Origin: Pseudomonas multiresinivorans
GTDB taxonomy: Bacteria; Pseudomonadota; Gammaproteobacteria; Pseudomonadales; Pseudomonadaceae
DNA length: 64,000 nucleotides
Direction: 5' to 3'
NCBI RefSeq assembly: GCF_012971725.1
Contig: NZ_CP048833.1
Span: 1,302,001-1,366,000, forward strand
How positions within the stretch are numbered: the stretch's first letter is position 1; every line of letters starts with the position of its first letter. Below, piece by piece: positions 25,895-34,940 of the stretch. The notes beneath the pieces are model-generated. The model saw only the letters and a list, made by a program, of their open reading frames with translations. It was not told the origin of the DNA and searched no databases. The translations under genes were made by a program, and so were the position numbers.

Positions 25895-27073
25895 ATGGCA
25901 ACGGTAGACCGCTGGCTGCTGCCAGATGGAATCGAAGAAGTGCTGCCGCCGGAGGCGGCTCGCGTTGAAGCAGCCCGCCGTCAGGTGCTGGATCTGTTCC
26001 AGCGCTGGGGTTACGAGTTCGTCGTCACTCCGCATATCGAATACCTGGAATCCCTGCTGACCGGTGCCGGCCAGGATCTGGATCTGCGTACCTTCAAGGT
26101 TACCGATCCGGCGTCCGGCCGTCTGATGGGCTTCCGTGCGGATATCACGCCGCAAGTGGCACGCATGGACGCCCACAGCCTGCGTCGCGAAGGCCCGAAC
26201 CGCCTGTGCTACGCCGGTAGCGTGCTGCATGCCCGCCCGCGGGCGCTGGCCACTTCGCGCAGCCCGATCCAGCTGGGTGCCGAGCTCTACGGCAATACCG
26301 GTTCGTCTGGCGACGTCGAAGTCATCAGCCTGCTGCTCGACATGCTGGAAATGGCCCAGGTGCCGGACGTGCACATGGATCTCGGTCATGTCGGTATCTA
26401 CCGTGGCCTGGCCCAGGCTGCCGGCCTGTCCGGGGAAGTCGAGCAACTGCTGTTCGACGCCCTGCAGCGCAAGGCGGTGGACGAGGTCGCGGCGCTGACC
26501 GAAGGCCTTCCGACCGAGCTTGCCGGCATGCTCCGTGCGTTGGCGGAGCTGTGCGGTAGCCGTGAGGTGCTGGAGCAGGCACGTGAAGTGCTCGCTGGCG
26601 CTCCGGCCAACGTCCAGGCGGCGCTGGCTGATATCACGGCCATCGCTGACTCGCTGGCCGCGCGCTTCCCGCAACTGCCGCTGTACTTCGATCTCGGCGA
26701 GTTGCGTGGTTATCACTATCACACGGGCGTGGTATTTGCCGCGTTCGTGCCTGGGGTTGGCGAGTCCATCGCCCAGGGCGGCCGTTACGACGACATCGGT
26801 GCCGATTTCGGCCGTGCCCGTCCGGCGACCGGTTTTTCTACTGACCTCAAGACCCTGGTCACTCTCGGCCGCGCCCAGCTCGACGAGCCGCGCACCGGAG
26901 TCTGGGCGCCGGCCGATGGAGCTGGCTTGTGGCAGGCGGTGCAGCAGCTGCGCCGTCAGGGCGTGCGTGTGGTTCAGGCGCTGCCCGGGCAGGATGCGGC
27001 TTCGGCTACCGAAGCGGGCTGCGACCGGCAACTGTTGGTTCGCGATGGCAATTGGCAGGTGGCCGCGCTCTGA
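25895..27073 (+). CDS. hisZ: ATP phosphoribosyltransferase regulatory subunit HisZ
   Basis: A histidyl-tRNA synthetase paralogue that partners the short HisG in the first step of histidine synthesis. The 392-residue protein has class II synthetase core motifs (FRADITPQVARMDAH, FDLGELRGYHYHTG and GGRYDDIG) but lacks the anticodon-binding domain. The ATG at 25895 has an AAAGGAGAG site. An earlier in-frame start at 25862 would add 11 residues and destroy that spacing. purA follows after 65 bp. Confidence 0.96.
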   Translation: MATVDRWLLPDGIEEVLPPEAARVEAARRQVLDLFQRWGYEFVVTPHIEYLESLLTGAGQDLDLRTFKVTDPASGRLMGFRADITPQVARMDAHSLRREGPNRLCYAGSVLHARPRALATSRSPIQLGAELYGNTGSSGDVEVISLLLDMLEMAQVPDVHMDLGHVGIYRGLAQAAGLSGEVEQLLFDALQRKAVDEVAALTEGLPTELAGMLRALAELCGSREVLEQAREVLAGAPANVQAALADITAIADSLAARFPQLPLYFDLGELRGYHYHTGVVFAAFVPGVGESIAQGGRYDDIGADFGRARPATGFSTDLKTLVTLGRAQLDEPRTGVWAPADGAGLWQAVQQLRRQGVRVVQALPGQDAASATEAGCDRQLLVRDGNWQVAAL

Positions 27074-27138
27074 GGCGCGTCACTCGAGTTTCTGCCGGCC
27101 GCGGCCGGCACCGAACATCCACGATGGGGATAAGAGTT

Positions 27139-28434
27139 ATGGGTAAGAATGTCGTAGTCCTGGGCACCCAGTGGGGTGATGAGGGCAAAGGCAAGATCGT
27201 CGACCTGCTGACCGACCAGGCTGCTGCCGTGGTGCGTTACCAGGGCGGCCACAACGCCGGTCATACCCTGGTGGTCGCTGGCGAGAAGACCGTACTGCAC
27301 CTGATCCCGTCGGGCATCCTGCGCGAAGGCGTGCAGTGCCTGATCGGCAACGGCGTGGTGCTGGCGCCCGATGCGCTGATGCGCGAGATCGCCAAGCTGG
27401 AAGAGAAGGGCGTACCGGTGCGCGAGCGCCTGCGCATCAGCCCGTCCTGCCCGCTGATCCTGTCCTTCCACGTGGCCCTGGACCAGGCCCGTGAGAAGGC
27501 CCGTGGCGATGCGAAGATCGGCACCACCGGTCGCGGCATCGGCCCGGCCTACGAAGACAAGGTGGCCCGTCGCGGCCTGCGCGTGGGCGACCTGTTCCAT
27601 CGCGAGCGTTTCGCCGCCAAGCTGGGCGAGCTGCTGGACTACCACAACTTCGTCCTGCAGAACTATTACAAGGAGCCGGCCGTCGACTTCCAGAAGACCC
27701 TGGACGAGTGCATGGCCTACGCCGAAGAGCTGCGTCCGCTGATGGCTGACGTGACCTCGACTCTGCACGACCTGCGTCGCGCCAACGAGAACATCATGTT
27801 CGAGGGCGCCCAGGGTTCGCTGCTGGATATCGACCACGGTACCTACCCGTTCGTCACCAGCTCCAACACCACCGCTGGCGGCACCGCCACCGGTTCGGGC
27901 TTCGGCCCGCTGTTCCTGGATTACATCCTGGGCATCACCAAGGCCTACACCACCCGGGTGGGTTCCGGCCCGTTCCCGACCGAACTGTTCGATGACGTCG
28001 GTGCACGTCTGGCCAAGGTTGGTCACGAGTTCGGCGCCACCACCGGCCGTGCCCGCCGTTGCGGCTGGTTCGATGCCGTTATCCTGCGTCGCGCCATCGA
28101 GATCAACAGCCTGTCGGGCCTGTGCCTGACCAAGCTGGACGTCCTCGACGGCCTGGAAACCGTGCGCATCTGCACCGGCTACCAGAACGCCGACGGCGAA
28201 CTGCTGACCGACGCCCCGACTGATGCCGACAGCTACATCGGCCTGCAGCCGATCTACGAAGACCTGCCGGGCTGGAGCGAATCCACCGTGGGTGTTCAGA
28301 CCCTGGAAGGCCTGCCGGCCAATGCGCGTGCTTACATCAAGCGCATCGAGGAGCTGGTCGGTGCGCCCATCGACATCATCTCCACCGGCCCGGATCGCGC
28401 CGAGACCATCGTCCTGCGCCATCCGTTCGCCTGA
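27139..28434 (+). CDS. purA: Adenylosuccinate synthetase
   Basis: Catalyses IMP + aspartate + GTP to adenylosuccinate, the first committed step to AMP. The 431-residue protein has the N-terminal GTP/IMP loop GTQWGDEGKGK, GHNAGHT, TTGRGIGPAYEDK and the C-terminal STGPDRAETI. Length is normal for bacterial PurA. It follows hisZ and is closed by a stem-loop. Confidence 0.98.
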   Translation: MGKNVVVLGTQWGDEGKGKIVDLLTDQAAAVVRYQGGHNAGHTLVVAGEKTVLHLIPSGILREGVQCLIGNGVVLAPDALMREIAKLEEKGVPVRERLRISPSCPLILSFHVALDQAREKARGDAKIGTTGRGIGPAYEDKVARRGLRVGDLFHRERFAAKLGELLDYHNFVLQNYYKEPAVDFQKTLDECMAYAEELRPLMADVTSTLHDLRRANENIMFEGAQGSLLDIDHGTYPFVTSSNTTAGGTATGSGFGPLFLDYILGITKAYTTRVGSGPFPTELFDDVGARLAKVGHEFGATTGRARRCGWFDAVILRRAIEINSLSGLCLTKLDVLDGLETVRICTGYQNADGELLTDAPTDADSYIGLQPIYEDLPGWSESTVGVQTLEGLPANARAYIKRIEELVGAPIDIISTGPDRAETIVLRHPFA

Positions 28435-28450
28435 TCCACGCGTTGTACTG

Positions 28451-28476
28451 CAACGGGCCGCATAAGCGGCCCGTTG
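28451..28476 (+). terminator. Terminator of hisZ-purA
   Basis: A CAACGGGCCG / CGGCCCGTTG stem with a CATAAG loop is followed by a short T-containing tail, 16 bases after the purA stop. Confidence 0.8.
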
Positions 28477-28578
28477 TCGTTTCTGGGGATCCATTTTGTG
28501 TGACGGCACGCGCTTTGCTGGTGAAACGGATCGGCGCCTTTCGCGCCAGACATCCGTTACATCCGGAGGAAGCCCGCC

Positions 28579-30513
28579 GTGTCCGCCGTCCTGTCGCTCC
28601 TGCGCAGCCGCTTGCTGCGCCCCGCTTTCATCGCCCTGGGCGTCGCTCTGCTGGTGCAGTTGGCGATTGCTCTCTGGCTTACCCGCAGCACCGTTGACGG
28701 TCTGGTCAGCGACCTGGGAACGCACCTGGGTAACGAATCGCAACGCCTGGCTGGAGAGCTGGAGCGGGCCGCTCGGGAAATGACTTCCGGGCTGAACGAT
28801 CTTTCCGTGCGCACTCGCGAGCGGTTGGGCTCGGCGCTCTCCGCACGACTGGAAGAAGAGCAGGGCGAATTGCGCCAGAGCCTGGAGCAGAGCCTGCGCC
28901 AGTCCGCCACCGAATTGGCGCAGCTGTTGGCCGCCGTAGCGCCCAAGGCCATGTGGGACAACGACGTTCCGCTGCTCTCCGACTACGCCCGGCGCGCCCA
29001 GGCCAATCCCAATGTGCTCTTCGTGGTCTACGACGATCCGCAAGGCCAGCACCTCACCCGCTACCTCAATCGCGAGGATGCGCGGGTCAAGGCGCTGCTG
29101 GAAAAGGGCAAGGGTGAGCGAGCGCTGGACAAGGTGCTGGAGGCAGCCAGTCATGATGATTCGGTGTTCCTGGTCGAGGCGCCTATCAGTCCGAATGGCG
29201 TGGAGATCGGCAAGGTTCGCCTCGGCGTTTCCACTGATGCCATCGAGAAACAGATCAGTGCGCTGGATCAGCGCTTCTCTGCCCTGGTCGCCAGTGGCGA
29301 CCAGTTGGTGGGCGACAGCCTGGCCGGCGCCGCGGCCGACAGCACCAAGGCGTTGACGGCGCGCCTGCAGTCGGCGAAACAAGCGGCGGACGGCATGAGC
29401 CAGGGCGCGAAGATTTCCATTGAAGAGGCAGCCGGCACCCTGCGCTGGCGCATCGGCATGGGCATGGTGCTGGTTGGTCTTGGGGTGTTGCTGTGTCTGG
29501 CGATCGTGCTCGGCCATCGCGTGGTGAATCGTATACGCCTGCTGATCGATGCGTTGAATGACCTGGCGGCGGGAGAGGGCGACCTGACCCGCCGGGTGCG
29601 CCTGGATAGTCGTGATGAGCTGGGCGAGATGGCGACAGCGGTGAATCGCTTCGTCGACAAGCTTCAGCCCATCGTGCGAGAGGCCGGGCAGGTTGCTCAG
29701 CAGACCGGCAGTGAAATTGCCGCGCTGGCCACTCGCAGTGCCAGCGCCGAAGCGGCGACGGACCGACAGCGCAATGAAGTGGCCGGCAGCCTGGAGGCGC
29801 TCTCCGGAATGGCGGCAGAGGCGGAAATAGAAAGTCGCTCCATGGAGGCGGCCTTGGCGCGGGTCGGAGAAATCCGCAAGGCGGCGCAGGACAATGCGGC
29901 CATTGCTCGCAAGGTCGGTGGCCTGATCGAAACCCTGGAGTCCCGCGTGCAGAGCGGCGCCGGTGTGATCGAGCGGCTGGCGCGGCAGAGCGAGCAGATC
30001 GAAGTGGTGCTCTCGGTGATCCACGGCATCGCTGAACAGACCAACCTGCTGGCACTGAACGCCGCCATCGAAGCGGCCCGAGCGGGTGAAAGTGGGCGCG
30101 GTTTCGCCGTGGTGGCGGACGAGGTGCGAGCGCTGGCGAGCAAGACGCAGCAGTCCACGGGCGATATCCAGTCGCATATCGGTGCGTTGCAGCAGGGGGC
30201 GCGAGAGGCAGTCTCCGCCATCGGGCAGGCTCGTGAGCAGGCCGTTCAGGGGCTGGCCGCGTTGCAGGATAGCGAGCGGTTGCAGCGTGAAGTGCAGAGT
30301 GCGGTGGAGGAAGTGCACGGGGCCATCGAGGCGGCGACCCATTCGGCGCAGCAGCAGGCGGCCGGCGCTGCGGCGGTGCGTGGGAGGGTCGAGGTGATCC
30401 ATGCCGAGGCGAGTCGCGCAGCGGAGGCGGTGAGTGCGACGGCCAGCAGTGGGCGCGTGCTCGATGGCTTGGCCGGTCAGCTGCGCGCCAGTCTGGGGCA
30501 GTTCAAGGCTTGA
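28579..30513 (+). CDS. Methyl-accepting chemotaxis protein
   Basis: A 644-residue transmembrane chemoreceptor. TM1 is at about 14-34 and a periplasmic region of about 255 residues follows; I do not recognise its ligand domain and it is rich in helix. TM2 is at about 292-312, followed by HAMP (about 313-367). The cytoplasmic signalling domain has its hairpin tip around residue 500 (EQTNLLALNAAIEAARAGE, then GRGFAVVADEVR). No C-terminal CheR-binding pentapeptide is present; the protein ends GQFKA. The start is a GTG with a GGAGG site 9 bases upstream. A homologue lies at the equivalent place next to purA in P. putida as I recall, but not in P. aeruginosa. Ligand unknown. Confidence 0.9.
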   Translation: MSAVLSLLRSRLLRPAFIALGVALLVQLAIALWLTRSTVDGLVSDLGTHLGNESQRLAGELERAAREMTSGLNDLSVRTRERLGSALSARLEEEQGELRQSLEQSLRQSATELAQLLAAVAPKAMWDNDVPLLSDYARRAQANPNVLFVVYDDPQGQHLTRYLNREDARVKALLEKGKGERALDKVLEAASHDDSVFLVEAPISPNGVEIGKVRLGVSTDAIEKQISALDQRFSALVASGDQLVGDSLAGAAADSTKALTARLQSAKQAADGMSQGAKISIEEAAGTLRWRIGMGMVLVGLGVLLCLAIVLGHRVVNRIRLLIDALNDLAAGEGDLTRRVRLDSRDELGEMATAVNRFVDKLQPIVREAGQVAQQTGSEIAALATRSASAEAATDRQRNEVAGSLEALSGMAAEAEIESRSMEAALARVGEIRKAAQDNAAIARKVGGLIETLESRVQSGAGVIERLARQSEQIEVVLSVIHGIAEQTNLLALNAAIEAARAGESGRGFAVVADEVRALASKTQQSTGDIQSHIGALQQGAREAVSAIGQAREQAVQGLAALQDSERLQREVQSAVEEVHGAIEAATHSAQQQAAGAAAVRGRVEVIHAEASRAAEAVSATASSGRVLDGLAGQLRASLGQFKA

Positions 30514-30523
30514 GGGTGTTTTT

Positions 30524-30594
30524 GTAGGAGCGGACTCCGTCCGCGATAGGTTCGCATCGCGCCGGAGGCCATCGCGGACGGAGTCCGCTCCTAC
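30524..30594. repeat. REP-like inverted repeat, GGACTCCGTCC type
   Basis: GTAGGAGCGGACTCCGTCCG is followed by a loop and the reverse complement ending CGCTCCTAC, 10 bases after the MCP stop. It is closely related to the copy at 1702-1775, differing at the central T/C. Confidence 0.88.
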
Positions 30595-30627
30595 GCCGGG
30601 TTTGGGTTCCGGGTAGCAGACAGCCGA

Positions 30628-30664
30628 AAACGAAAAAGCCGAGCAGTGCTCGGCTTTTTCGTTT
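30628..30664. terminator. Bidirectional terminator between the MCP gene and the tRNA-Leu pair
   Basis: A symmetrical AAACGAAAAAGCCGAGC / GCTCGGCTTTTTCGTTT stem with an AGT loop. The A-run and T-run allow it to end both the chemoreceptor mRNA and the minus-strand tRNA transcript, whose 3' end lies 6 bases away. Confidence 0.9.
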
Positions 30665-30669
30665 GAAGA

Positions 30670-30756
30670 TGGTGCCCAGGAGAAGACTCGAACTTCCACG
30701 GTGTTGCCACCGCTAGGACCTGAACCTAGTGCGTCTACCAATTCCGCCACCTGGGC
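30670..30756 (-). tRNA. tRNA-Leu (CAG)
   Basis: The minus strand folds as a class II tRNA of 87 nt including an encoded CCA. The acceptor arm is GCCCAGG / CCTGGGC with discriminator A. The anticodon arm is CTAGG-TTCAGGT-CCTAG giving anticodon CAG, followed by a long variable arm and a TTCGAGTC T-loop. It is identical to the copy at 30901-30987. Confidence 0.96.
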
Positions 30757-30900
30757 ATGCTTTTCAGCATGGGTGCGATGATCGCTCATCGTCTTGCGGT
30801 GATGCAACCCTTGGTTGCATCTGGCGGTCTATCGTTCGGTTTCAGGGTTCCGAACCCGCCTGATAAAGCCTGTCAGTGACTGACCTTATCCTTGAATAAG

Positions 30901-30987
30901 TGGTGCCCAGGAGAAGACTCGAACTTCCACGGTGTTGCCACCGCTAGGACCTGAACCTAGTGCGTCTACCAATTCCGCCACCTGGGC
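30901..30987 (-). tRNA. tRNA-Leu (CAG), second identical copy
   Basis: Same 87 nt as the downstream copy, with CAG anticodon and encoded CCA. It is transcribed first from the promoter at 31051-31079; the 144-bp spacer to the next copy has no terminator-like T-run, so both are likely processed from one precursor. Confidence 0.96.
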
Positions 30988-31050
30988 ACTGGAGTCGATG
31001 ATTACTCATCGTTTCCGTGTTACAACGTCTGTCTGACGCTGTGGGCGCGA

Positions 31051-31079
31051 ACTATACGGAGAGCGTTTTCGCTTGTAAA
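31051..31079 (-). promoter_or_regulatory. Sigma70 promoter of the tRNA-Leu pair
   Basis: On the minus strand TTTACA (31079-31074) and TATAGT (31056-31051) are separated by exactly 17 bases. A GC-rich TTCGCGCCC discriminator follows, typical of stringently controlled stable-RNA promoters. Confidence 0.75.
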
Positions 31080-31192
31080 CCCCTGATGCGATAAAAAATT
31101 TATTCTTGCCCGAAGCTGACCGACGAGCGGATTTCGCGCTTCAATAAGCACATGGCGATCCATACCCCTATATATAAGGTGACCGCACTTTA

Positions 31193-33934
31193 ATGGCCGA
31201 TTGGCAAAACCTCGATCCCGAGGCCGCCCGCGAGGCGGAAAAATACGACAACCCCATCCCTAGCCGTGAACTCATCCTGGCGCACCTCGCCGAGCGCGGC
31301 GCTCCCGCGACGCGGGCCCAGTTGCTGGATGAACTTGGCCTCTCCGGCGAAGAGCCGGAAGAAGCACTGCGCCGCCGACTGCGCGCCATGGAGCGCGACG
31401 GCCAGCTCATCTATACCCGCCGTGGTGCCTACGCGCCGGTGGACAAGCTCGACCTGATCCTCGGCCGCATCGCCGGCCACCGCGACGGCTTCGGCTTCCT
31501 CATCCCAGATGACGGTAGCGACGACCTGTTCCTCAGCCCGACGCAGATGCGCCTGGTGTTCGACGGTGACCGCGCCCTGGCGCGCGTGTCCGGCTTCGAC
31601 CGCCGCGGCCGCCGTGAAGGCGCCGTGGTGGAGGTGGTCGAACGCGCCCACGAGACCATCGTCGGCCGCTATTTCGATGAAAGCGGCATCGGCACGGTGG
31701 TGGCCGACAATCCGAAGATCCAGCAGGAAGTGCTGATCCCGCCGGGCAAGGCCGGCAAGGCCAAGCACAACCAATTCGTCCAGGTGCGCATCGACGTCTG
31801 GCCGAGCGTGCACCGCCAGGCCCAGGGCGAAGTGGTGGAAGTGCTCGGCGACTACATGGCGCCGGGCATGGAAATCGAAGTCGCGCTGCGCAGCTACGAC
31901 ATTCCCCACACCTGGCCCGAGGCAGTGGAGAAGGAAGCCGCCAAACTCAAGCCCGAAGTGCTGGAGAAGGATAAGGAGAAGCGCGTCGACCTGCGCGCCC
32001 TGCCTTTCGTCACCATCGACGGCGAGGATGCCCGTGACTTCGACGACGCGGTCTACGCCGAGAAGCGCAAGGGTGGGGGCTGGAAGCTGTTCGTTGCCAT
32101 CGCCGACGTCTCTCATTATGTGAAGGTCGGTTCGGCCCTGGATGAAGAAGCGGCCAAGCGCGGAAACTCGGTCTACTTCCCCGAGCGCGTGATTCCGATG
32201 CTGCCGGAGATTCTCTCCAACGGCCTGTGCTCCCTGAATCCGCTGGTCGATCGCCTAGCCATGGTCTGCGAGATGAACCTCTCCAAGGCCGGCAAGCTGA
32301 CCGACTATCAATTCTATGAGGCGGTCATCCATTCCCATGCGCGCCTGACTTACACCAAGGTCAGTCAGTACCTGGAAACCCCCGACAGCCCCGAAGGCCA
32401 GCGCCTGAAGGAACAGCTGCCGGCGGTGGTGCCGCACCTGAATACTCTTTATGACCTGTACAAGGTCCTGGTCGGCGCGCGCCACGTGCGCGGGGCGATC
32501 GATTTCGAGACCCAGGAAACCCGCATCGTCTTCGGCGCGGATCGGAAGATCTCGGAGATCCGCCCGACCCAGCGCAACGATGCGCACAAGCTGATCGAGG
32601 AGTGCATGCTGGCGGCCAACGTGGCTACCGCCAAATTCCTCGAAAAGCATGGTATTCCCGCGCTGTATCGCGTCCACGACGGTCCGCCGCAGGAGAAGTT
32701 GAACAACCTGCGCCAGTTCCTCGGCGAACTGGGTCTGACCCTTTACCGCGGCAAGGGCGATCCGACTCCGGCGGACTACCAGAAGCTGCTGGAGTCCATC
32801 CAGGGCCGCCCGGACCTGCAACTGATCCAGACCGTGATGCTGCGCTCCCTGAGCCAGGCGGTGTACAGCCCCGAGAATGCCGGCCACTTCGGCCTGAACT
32901 ACGAGGCCTACACCCACTTCACCTCGCCGATCCGTCGCTACCCGGACCTGCTGACCCACCGCGCGATCCGCGGCCTGATCCGCTCCAAGGCGGCATCGGA
33001 GCACGTGCAGCGCGTCGGTGCCGCCAGCATGCCGAAGGCACGCATCTACCCGTACGACGAAGCGCGCCTGGCTCAGCTGGGCGAGCAGTGCTCGATGACC
33101 GAGCGCCGCGCCGACGAGGCGACCCGTGATGTCACCAACTGGCTGAAGTGCGAGTTCATGCGCGAGCGCGTGGGCGAGACCTTCCCTGGCGTGATCACCG
33201 CAGTGACCGGTTTCGGCATCTTCGTCGAGTTGAGCGACATCTATGTCGAAGGCCTGGTCCACGTCACCGCGCTGCCGGGCGACTACTACCACTTCGATGC
33301 CGTGCATCACCGCCTCGCGGGCGAACGCACCGGCCGCAGCTTCCGCCTGGGTGACACCGTGGAAGTCGTCGTGGCGCGCGTCGACCTGGATGAGCGCAAG
33401 ATCGATTTCGAGCTTTCCGACAATGTGCTCAGCGCGCCGATTGGCCGCAAGAAGCGTGGCGAGAAGGCCGAGCCGGTTGCCAAGGGCAAAGTGGCCAAGG
33501 GCAAGGCGCCCAAGGGCGCAGCTGCCAAGGAGAAGCCGGCCAAGGCCCGCGGCCAGGTGGCCGATGATCCGTTCTTCGCTCCCGACGTGGCCGTGGTTCC
33601 GTCGCACCAGCCGCGCAAGCGCAAGGTCGGCGTGGTCCAGGCGCTGCCGTCGGTGGCGCCGGAGATGCTCGCCAAGGCCGAGGAGATGCTTGGCAATACC
33701 GATGTGCGCAAGAGTCGCGAAGTGAAGAAAGCGCTGCTCGAAGAGGCCAAGGTCGGCGGTAACAAGCCGGCGACCGGCAAGGGCAAGTCCGCGTCCGCCG
33801 CTGGCAAGCCGCGCAATCCTTCGAAGCAGAAGGCCCGGTCCGGCAAGTCAACCAAGCACCGCAAGGGGGCGTCGCAGCCTAAGGCGGGTGCATCGACTGG
33901 CGCTCCGGCAGGCAAAGGTAAGGCGAAGAAATGA
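31193..33934 (+). CDS. rnr: Ribonuclease R
   Basis: A processive 3'-5' exoribonuclease that degrades structured RNA and rRNA fragments. The 913-residue protein has an N-terminal helix-turn-helix-like region (about 20-85) and two cold-shock domains (about 85-240). The RNB catalytic domain (about 260-590) carries the acidic cluster DGEDARDFDDAV. An S1 domain (about 650-735) reads ITAVTGFGIFVELSDIYVEGLVHV. A very Lys-rich tail from about 745 to the end includes alanine/lysine repeats. The stop overlaps the rlmB start. Confidence 0.96.
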   Translation: MADWQNLDPEAAREAEKYDNPIPSRELILAHLAERGAPATRAQLLDELGLSGEEPEEALRRRLRAMERDGQLIYTRRGAYAPVDKLDLILGRIAGHRDGFGFLIPDDGSDDLFLSPTQMRLVFDGDRALARVSGFDRRGRREGAVVEVVERAHETIVGRYFDESGIGTVVADNPKIQQEVLIPPGKAGKAKHNQFVQVRIDVWPSVHRQAQGEVVEVLGDYMAPGMEIEVALRSYDIPHTWPEAVEKEAAKLKPEVLEKDKEKRVDLRALPFVTIDGEDARDFDDAVYAEKRKGGGWKLFVAIADVSHYVKVGSALDEEAAKRGNSVYFPERVIPMLPEILSNGLCSLNPLVDRLAMVCEMNLSKAGKLTDYQFYEAVIHSHARLTYTKVSQYLETPDSPEGQRLKEQLPAVVPHLNTLYDLYKVLVGARHVRGAIDFETQETRIVFGADRKISEIRPTQRNDAHKLIEECMLAANVATAKFLEKHGIPALYRVHDGPPQEKLNNLRQFLGELGLTLYRGKGDPTPADYQKLLESIQGRPDLQLIQTVMLRSLSQAVYSPENAGHFGLNYEAYTHFTSPIRRYPDLLTHRAIRGLIRSKAASEHVQRVGAASMPKARIYPYDEARLAQLGEQCSMTERRADEATRDVTNWLKCEFMRERVGETFPGVITAVTGFGIFVELSDIYVEGLVHVTALPGDYYHFDAVHHRLAGERTGRSFRLGDTVEVVVARVDLDERKIDFELSDNVLSAPIGRKKRGEKAEPVAKGKVAKGKAPKGAAAKEKPAKARGQVADDPFFAPDVAVVPSHQPRKRKVGVVQALPSVAPEMLAKAEEMLGNTDVRKSREVKKALLEEAKVGGNKPATGKGKSASAAGKPRNPSKQKARSGKSTKHRKGASQPKAGASTGAPAGKGKAKK

Positions 33935-34683
33935 GTCAGTGGGAAAAGGTCTACGGGGTCCATGCCGTAGAAGCGTTGCTGCGCCATCACCCGAAGCGGG
34001 TCAAGCAACTGTGGTTGGCCGAAGGTCGGCATGATCCGCGCGTCCAGGCGCTGGTCGAGCTGGCCGGTCAGGTGCGCGTGCCGGTGGGCACGCGCGACCG
34101 CAAGGAGCTGGACGAGTGGGCCGAGGGCGTGCACCAGGGCGTGGTCGCCGAGGTCAGCCCGAGCCAGGTGTGGGGCGAGAACATGCTGGAGGAGCTGCTG
34201 GAGCGCTCCACCGGTCCCGCGCTGCTGCTGGCGCTGGACGGCGTGACCGATCCGCACAACCTCGGCGCCTGCCTGCGCACCGCCGATGCGGCGGGCGCGC
34301 TGGCGGTGATAGTGCCGAAGGACAAGTCCGCCACCCTCAACGCCACTGTGCGTAAAGTCGCCTGCGGCGCCGCCGAGGTGATCCCGCTGGTCGCCGTGAC
34401 CAATCTCGCGCGCACCCTGGAGAAGCTTCAGCAGCGCGGGCTGTGGATCGTCGGCACTGCTGGCGAAGCGACCCAGATGCTCTACGAACTCGATCTCACC
34501 GGGCCGACCGTGCTGGTGATGGGCGCCGAGGGCAAAGGCATGCGCCGCCTGACCCGCGAGCACTGCGATTACCTGGCCAAGCTGCCGATGCAGGGCAGCG
34601 TGAGCAGCCTGAACGTCTCGGTGGCTACCGGTGTGTGCCTGTTCGAGATCGTCCGCCAGCGCCAGATCAAGGCTGGCGCCTAG
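33931..34683 (+). CDS. rlmB: 23S rRNA (guanosine-2'-O)-methyltransferase RlmB
   Basis: Methylates G2251 of 23S rRNA. The 250-residue SPOUT enzyme has an N-terminal substrate-binding domain (about 1-75). The catalytic domain has LDGVTDPHNLGACLRTADAA, VMGAEGKGMRRL and MQGSVSSLNVSVATGVCLFE, the knot-forming motifs. The ATG overlaps the rnr stop as ATGA, so the two form a coupled unit. Confidence 0.97.
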   Translation: MSQWEKVYGVHAVEALLRHHPKRVKQLWLAEGRHDPRVQALVELAGQVRVPVGTRDRKELDEWAEGVHQGVVAEVSPSQVWGENMLEELLERSTGPALLLALDGVTDPHNLGACLRTADAAGALAVIVPKDKSATLNATVRKVACGAAEVIPLVAVTNLARTLEKLQQRGLWIVGTAGEATQMLYELDLTGPTVLVMGAEGKGMRRLTREHCDYLAKLPMQGSVSSLNVSVATGVCLFEIVRQRQIKAGA

Positions 34684-34691
34684 TCTCTTCT

Positions 34692-34763
34692 GTAGGAGCG
34701 AGCTTGCTCGCGAACCGGGCAGGCACGGAGCCAGCTCCGTTCGCGAGCAAGCTCGCTCCTACG
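34692..34763. repeat. REP-like inverted repeat, GAGCTTGCTC type
   Basis: GTAGGAGCGAGCTTGCTCGC and its reverse complement flank a variable loop, 8 bases after the rlmB stop. Confidence 0.9.
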
Positions 34764-34896
34764 AAAAGCCGATTGTACAAATAATCGTCAATTTCCTTGC
34801 GCCACCTTTCCCCCTTCTCTAGAATGTCGGCCCTTGCCGTCCTGGCAGGCGCTCGCGCGCCTTCTCTGGTGGCAAGGAAAAAATCATTCACTCCTT

Positions 34897-34919
34897 GTCT
34901 GACCGCTTTGTCGGCAGGC
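34897..34919 (+). promoter_or_regulatory. Possible S6:S18-binding leader hairpin upstream of rpsF
   Basis: GTCTG-A-CCG pairs with CGG-CAGGC around a short loop, 22 bases before the rpsF ATG, with a further CCG (34926-34928) beside the ribosome-binding site. Many bacteria have an autoregulatory S6:S18 RNA motif here; the match was made by eye and is tentative. Confidence 0.3.
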
Positions 34920-34940
34920 TGCAATCCGTAAGGAGCATTT

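Noticed and set aside
26974..30807. A minus-strand open frame of nearly 1300 codons opposite purA and the chemoreceptor
   Set aside because: It is antisense to two clearly conserved genes, crosses a terminator and a tRNA gene, and its translation is low-complexity. High GC makes such stop-free shadows common.
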